Origin: Pseudomonadota bacterium
Lineage (GTDB): Bacteria; Pseudomonadota; Alphaproteobacteria; Azospirillales; Azospirillaceae
NCBI GenBank assembly: GCA_023413605.1
Contig: JAEZPL010000270.1
Location: forward strand, 1-9,137
Length of the DNA stretch: 9,137 bases
Direction: 5' to 3'
Every line of letters begins with the position of its first letter. Positions within the stretch are counted from its first letter, which is position 1. The position numbers and the translations under genes were made by a program. Positions 6,423 to 9,137 of this stretch are shown in pieces. The notes beneath the pieces are model-generated. The model ran no database searches. It was given only the letters and a program-made list of their open reading frames with translations, and had not been told where the DNA came from.

Positions 6423-7412
6423 ATGCCGAAACATTACCTCGTCACCGGAGGCAGCGGCTTCATCGGCGCGGCGCTGGTCCGCCGGCTGGTGCGCGACGGG
6501 CACCGCGTCCGCGTGCTGGACGACAACTCCCGCGGCAACCCGCGCCGGCTGGGCGACGCGGCGGGGGCGGTGGAGTTCGTCGCGGGCGACATCCGCGACG
6601 CCGCGGCGGTGGCCAAGGCCGTGCGCGGCGTGGACGGCGTGCTGCATCTGGCCGCGGTCAACGGCACCCGGCATTTCTACGAGAAGCCGGAGGTGGTGCT
6701 GGACGTGGGCGTGCGCGGCATGCTGAACGTGCTGGACGCCTGCCGATCCGAAGGGGTCGGCGATCTCGTCCTCGCCTCCTCGTCGGAAGCCTACCAGACC
6801 CCGCCCGTGGTGCCGACGCCGGAAGACATTCCCCTGGTCGTGCCGGACGTGCTGAACCCGCGCTACAGCTATGGCGGCTCCAAGCTGATTTCGGAGCTGC
6901 TGGCCGTCAACTGGGGCCGCACCGGTTTCGACCGCGTGGCGATCTTCCGCCCGCACAACGTCTACGGCGCCGACATGGGGTGGGAGCATGTGGTGCCGGA
7001 ATTCGTGCGCCGCGCCGTCGCCGCCATCGACCTGACGCCGCGCGGCCGGGTGCCCTTCCTGATCCAGGGCGACGGCACGCAGACCCGCGCCTTCGTCCAC
7101 ATCGACGACGCGGTGGACGGTATCGTCACCGTGATCGAGCGGGGCGAGCATCTGGGCATCTACCACGTCGGCAACCCGGAAGAGGTCGCGATCGCCGACC
7201 TCGCCCGGCAGGTCATCGCCATCCTGGGGCGAGAGGCCGACATCCAGGCCGGCCCGGCGGCACTCGGCGGCACCCAGCGCCGCAGCCCGGACATCGCCCG
7301 CCTGTCGGCGCTCGGCTACACGCCGCGCATCCCGCTGAAGGACGGACTGCCGGGCGTGGTGGACTGGTACGCCGCACGCAGCCGAGATCAGGCCCCTGTT
7401 GCAGCGGAATGA
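6423..7412 (+). CDS. NAD-dependent sugar epimerase/dehydratase (extended SDR family)
   Basis: A 329-residue cytoplasmic enzyme acting on a nucleotide sugar. The N-terminal NAD-binding motif is TGGSGFIG (8-15, GxxGxxG pattern). D56-I57 of GDIRD fits the adenine-contacting acidic position, LHLAA (74-78) is the conserved fourth strand, SSSEAY (119-124) carries the catalytic serine/threonine region, and Y150-x3-K154 in YSYGGSK is the catalytic pair. RPHNVYG (176-182) and RAFVHIDDAV (222-231) are typical of the substrate domain of UDP-glucose 4-epimerase and dTDP-glucose dehydratase relatives. It is not Gmd, which has a different N-terminal motif (TGxxGQDG). The exact reaction is not assignable. 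The ATG at 6423 follows AAGGGG (6411-6416) with a 6-nt spacer. It begins 46 nt after the dehydrogenase and ends 13 nt before fcl, so it is probably in one operon with both. Confidence 0.9.
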   Translation: MPKHYLVTGGSGFIGAALVRRLVRDGHRVRVLDDNSRGNPRRLGDAAGAVEFVAGDIRDAAAVAKAVRGVDGVLHLAAVNGTRHFYEKPEVVLDVGVRGMLNVLDACRSEGVGDLVLASSSEAYQTPPVVPTPEDIPLVVPDVLNPRYSYGGSKLISELLAVNWGRTGFDRVAIFRPHNVYGADMGWEHVVPEFVRRAVAAIDLTPRGRVPFLIQGDGTQTRAFVHIDDAVDGIVTVIERGEHLGIYHVGNPEEVAIADLARQVIAILGREADIQAGPAALGGTQRRSPDIARLSALGYTPRIPLKDGLPGVVDWYAARSRDQAPVAAE

Positions 7413-7425
7413 AGGGGGCAGACCC

Positions 7426-8412
7426 ATGGAGCGAAACAGCCGCATCTTCGTTGCGGGGCACCGCGGCCTCGTCGGCTCGGCGATCCTGCGCCGGCTGACG
7501 GAGGAGGGCTTCACCGACCTCGTCATCCGCACCCGCGCCGAGTTGGACCTGACCGACCAGGCCGCCGTCCGCGCCTTCTTCGACCGGGAGAAGATCGACC
7601 ACGTGATCCTGGCCGCGGCGAAGGTCGGGGGCATCCTGGCCAACGACCGCTTCGGCGGGGACTTCATCCGCGAAAACCTGCTGATCCAGACCAACGTCAT
7701 CGACGCGGCCTGGAGGGCGGGGGTAAAGAAGCTGCTGTTCCTGGGCTCCTCCTGCCTCTACCCGAAGTTCGCGGAACAGCCGTTGCGGGAAGAGGCGCTG
7801 CTGACCGGCCCGCTGGAGCCGACCAACAAGCCCTACGCCGTCGCCAAGATCGCCGGCATCACCATGTGCCAGGCCTACCGGCGCCAGTACGGCTTCAACG
7901 CCATCTGCGCGATGCCGTCGAACCTCTACGGCCCCGGCGACCATTTCGACCCGGAGGGCTCGCACGCCATCCCCGGGATGATCCGCCGCTTCCACGACGC
8001 GAAGATGGAGGGCGCGCCGACCGTCACCCTGTGGGGCACCGGCACGCCGCGGCGGGAGTTCCTGTACGTCGACGACATGGCCGACGCCTGCCTGCACCTG
8101 ATGGACCATTACGACGGGGAGGACATCATCAACGTCGGACCGGGCGACGACGTCTCCATCGGCGATCTGGCCTGCACGATCCGGGACGTGGTCGGCTATC
8201 CGGGCACGCTGAGCCAGGACCTGAGCAAGCCGGACGGGCACCCGCGCAAGCTGATGGACGTGTCCCGCCTGTTCGCCACCGGCTGGCGCCCCAAGGTCGG
8301 GCTGGAGGACGGGCTGCGGCGCACCTACGGCTGGTTCCTGGAGAACGTCGCCCCGACCATCGCGCCGCCGGCGACCGAAACCCCTGCGGCGTCCAGCCGA
8401 GCGGCGGAATAG
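7426..8412 (+). CDS. fcl: GDP-L-fucose synthase
   Basis: A 328-residue cytoplasmic bifunctional enzyme that epimerises GDP-4-keto-6-deoxy-D-mannose at C3 and C5 and reduces it with NADPH to GDP-L-fucose, the donor for L-fucose in polysaccharides. It shows the full signature of the WcaG/Fcl family: AGHRGLVGSAILRRL (10-24), AAAKVGGILANDRFGGDFI (63-81), LFLGSSCLYPK (104-114), EPTNKPYAVAKIAG (131-144), MPSNLYGPGDHFDP (163-176) and SHAIPGMIRRFH (179-190). The residues matching the E. coli active site are present with a shift of one: S108, C110, Y137, K141 and H180. The ATG at 7426 follows a GAAGGGGG stretch (7411-7418) overlapping the previous stop codon, so translation is likely coupled. The last 20 residues are Ala/Pro-rich and poorly conserved. 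No gmd gene for the preceding step is in the window. Confidence 0.96.
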   Translation: MERNSRIFVAGHRGLVGSAILRRLTEEGFTDLVIRTRAELDLTDQAAVRAFFDREKIDHVILAAAKVGGILANDRFGGDFIRENLLIQTNVIDAAWRAGVKKLLFLGSSCLYPKFAEQPLREEALLTGPLEPTNKPYAVAKIAGITMCQAYRRQYGFNAICAMPSNLYGPGDHFDPEGSHAIPGMIRRFHDAKMEGAPTVTLWGTGTPRREFLYVDDMADACLHLMDHYDGEDIINVGPGDDVSIGDLACTIRDVVGYPGTLSQDLSKPDGHPRKLMDVSRLFATGWRPKVGLEDGLRRTYGWFLENVAPTIAPPATETPAASSRAAE

Positions 8413-8416
8413 AGCC

Positions 8417-9137
8417 ATGCCCGACGATTCGTCCGCCCGCCTCGCCCGCACGGCGCCCGTCGCTGTGCCTCCCCGCGCCCTGTTGGTGGCGATGAGCTAC
8501 TGGCCGGAGCCGGCCGGCAGCGCGCCCATGATGACCGACCTCGCAACCGCCTTCGCGGCGGCGGGAACGGACATGACCGTGCTGACCGCGCGGCCCAACT
8601 ACCCCGGCCACCGCGTCTACGACGGCTATGCCGACGGCAGCCAGGACCGGCTTACCGTGGACGGCGTGCGCATCGAGCGCACCCTGACCATCCCGCCCAA
8701 GGGCGGCGGCATGAAGGCCCGGCTGATCCACGAGGGCGTGCTGCACGGCGGATTTCTCGCCGCCCAAAGCCGCGGGCGCGTCGGGCGTCACGCGGCGGTG
8801 CTGTCGCTCTGCCCCTCCATCTTCAGCGTGGCGGTCGCCAACCGCTTCCGCGCGCCGGGCGGGCGGCACGTCGCCATCGTCCACGACATCCAGTCCGGCC
8901 TTGCCGGCGCGCTGGGCATGGGCGGCGGTGCCGCGCTGAAGGCGATCCGCGCGCTGGAGTGCAACGCGCTCAACCGCGCCGACGCCATCGTCGTGCTGTC
9001 GGAGCCGATGCGCGACGTGCTGCGGGAGCTTGGCGTGCGCCGGCCCATCGCGGTGATTCCGCCGCACGTCGATGCCGACGCCGTGCAGCCCCGCCCCCGC
9101 CCCGCCGACCAGCCGCCGACCGTGCTCTACAGCGGCG
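8417..9137 (+). CDS. Glycosyltransferase, WcaI/GT4-like, partial at the window end
   Basis: The open frame runs from ATG 8417 off the end of the window, giving 240 residues; full-length relatives are about 400, so the C-terminal nucleotide-sugar-binding half is missing. After a 20-residue variable N-terminus comes the first strand ALLVAMSYWPEPAGSAPMMT (21-40), whose WPEPAGSAPMMTDLA pattern is typical of the N-terminal acceptor domain (Glyco_trans_4_4) of WcaI-like enzymes. VLTARPNYPGHRVYDGY (55-71), VAIVHDIQSG (152-161), ADAIVVLSEPMRDVL (188-202) and VIPPHVD (213-219) continue the GT-B fold. It would add a sugar to the growing lipid-linked repeat unit at the inner face of the membrane; donor and linkage are unknown. 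It starts 4 nt after the fcl stop with only a weak upstream AGAG, which suggests translational coupling to fcl. Confidence 0.9.
   Translation, partial: MPDDSSARLARTAPVAVPPRALLVAMSYWPEPAGSAPMMTDLATAFAAAGTDMTVLTARPNYPGHRVYDGYADGSQDRLTVDGVRIERTLTIPPKGGGMKARLIHEGVLHGGFLAAQSRGRVGRHAAVLSLCPSIFSVAVANRFRAPGGRHVAIVHDIQSGLAGALGMGGGAALKAIRALECNALNRADAIVVLSEPMRDVLRELGVRRPIAVIPPHVDADAVQPRPRPADQPPTVLYSG

Overview
The window is very GC-rich, with GC-ending codons throughout and several long, meaningless open frames lying antisense or out of frame to the real genes. The protein families and gene style fit a high-GC alphaproteobacterium. An Azospirillum-like member of the Rhodospirillales is my best guess, inferred from general style only. 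I see no rRNA, tRNA, CRISPR array, transposase or phage gene.

Layout: a Crp/Fnr-type regulator is on the minus strand (47-784). A divergent intergenic region of about 210 bp (785-994) holds a candidate promoter for the regulator, a 10-bp direct repeat and a strong inverted repeat. Six genes then run on the plus strand: a two-TM chain-length/export protein fused to a BY-kinase (995-3259), a Wzx-type flippase (3344-4789), a nucleotide-sugar dehydrogenase (5021-6376), an SDR-family sugar epimerase/dehydratase (6423-7412), GDP-L-fucose synthase Fcl (7426-8412), and a family-4-type glycosyltransferase cut off by the window end (8417-9137). A perfect 15-bp hairpin separates the first two plus-strand genes, and a 231-bp gene-free gap separates the flippase from the dehydrogenase. 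The last four genes are tightly spaced (46, 13 and 4 nt).

Together this is part of a surface-polysaccharide (exopolysaccharide or capsule) locus of the Wzx/Wzy type. The dehydrogenase, epimerase and Fcl supply nucleotide sugars, probably a uronic acid, one undetermined sugar and L-fucose. The glycosyltransferase would add a sugar to the lipid-linked repeat unit, the flippase would move that unit across the inner membrane, and the BY-kinase would control polymer length and export. No Wzy polymerase, outer-membrane Wza channel, initiating glycosyltransferase or Gmd (the enzyme that feeds Fcl) is visible, so the locus probably continues beyond 9137 or is split over the genome.

Nothing here is clearly a new kind of system. 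The points most worth a second look are the non-canonical effector pocket of the regulator, its divergent position next to the polysaccharide genes, and the structured leader directly before the ribosome-binding site of the kinase gene.
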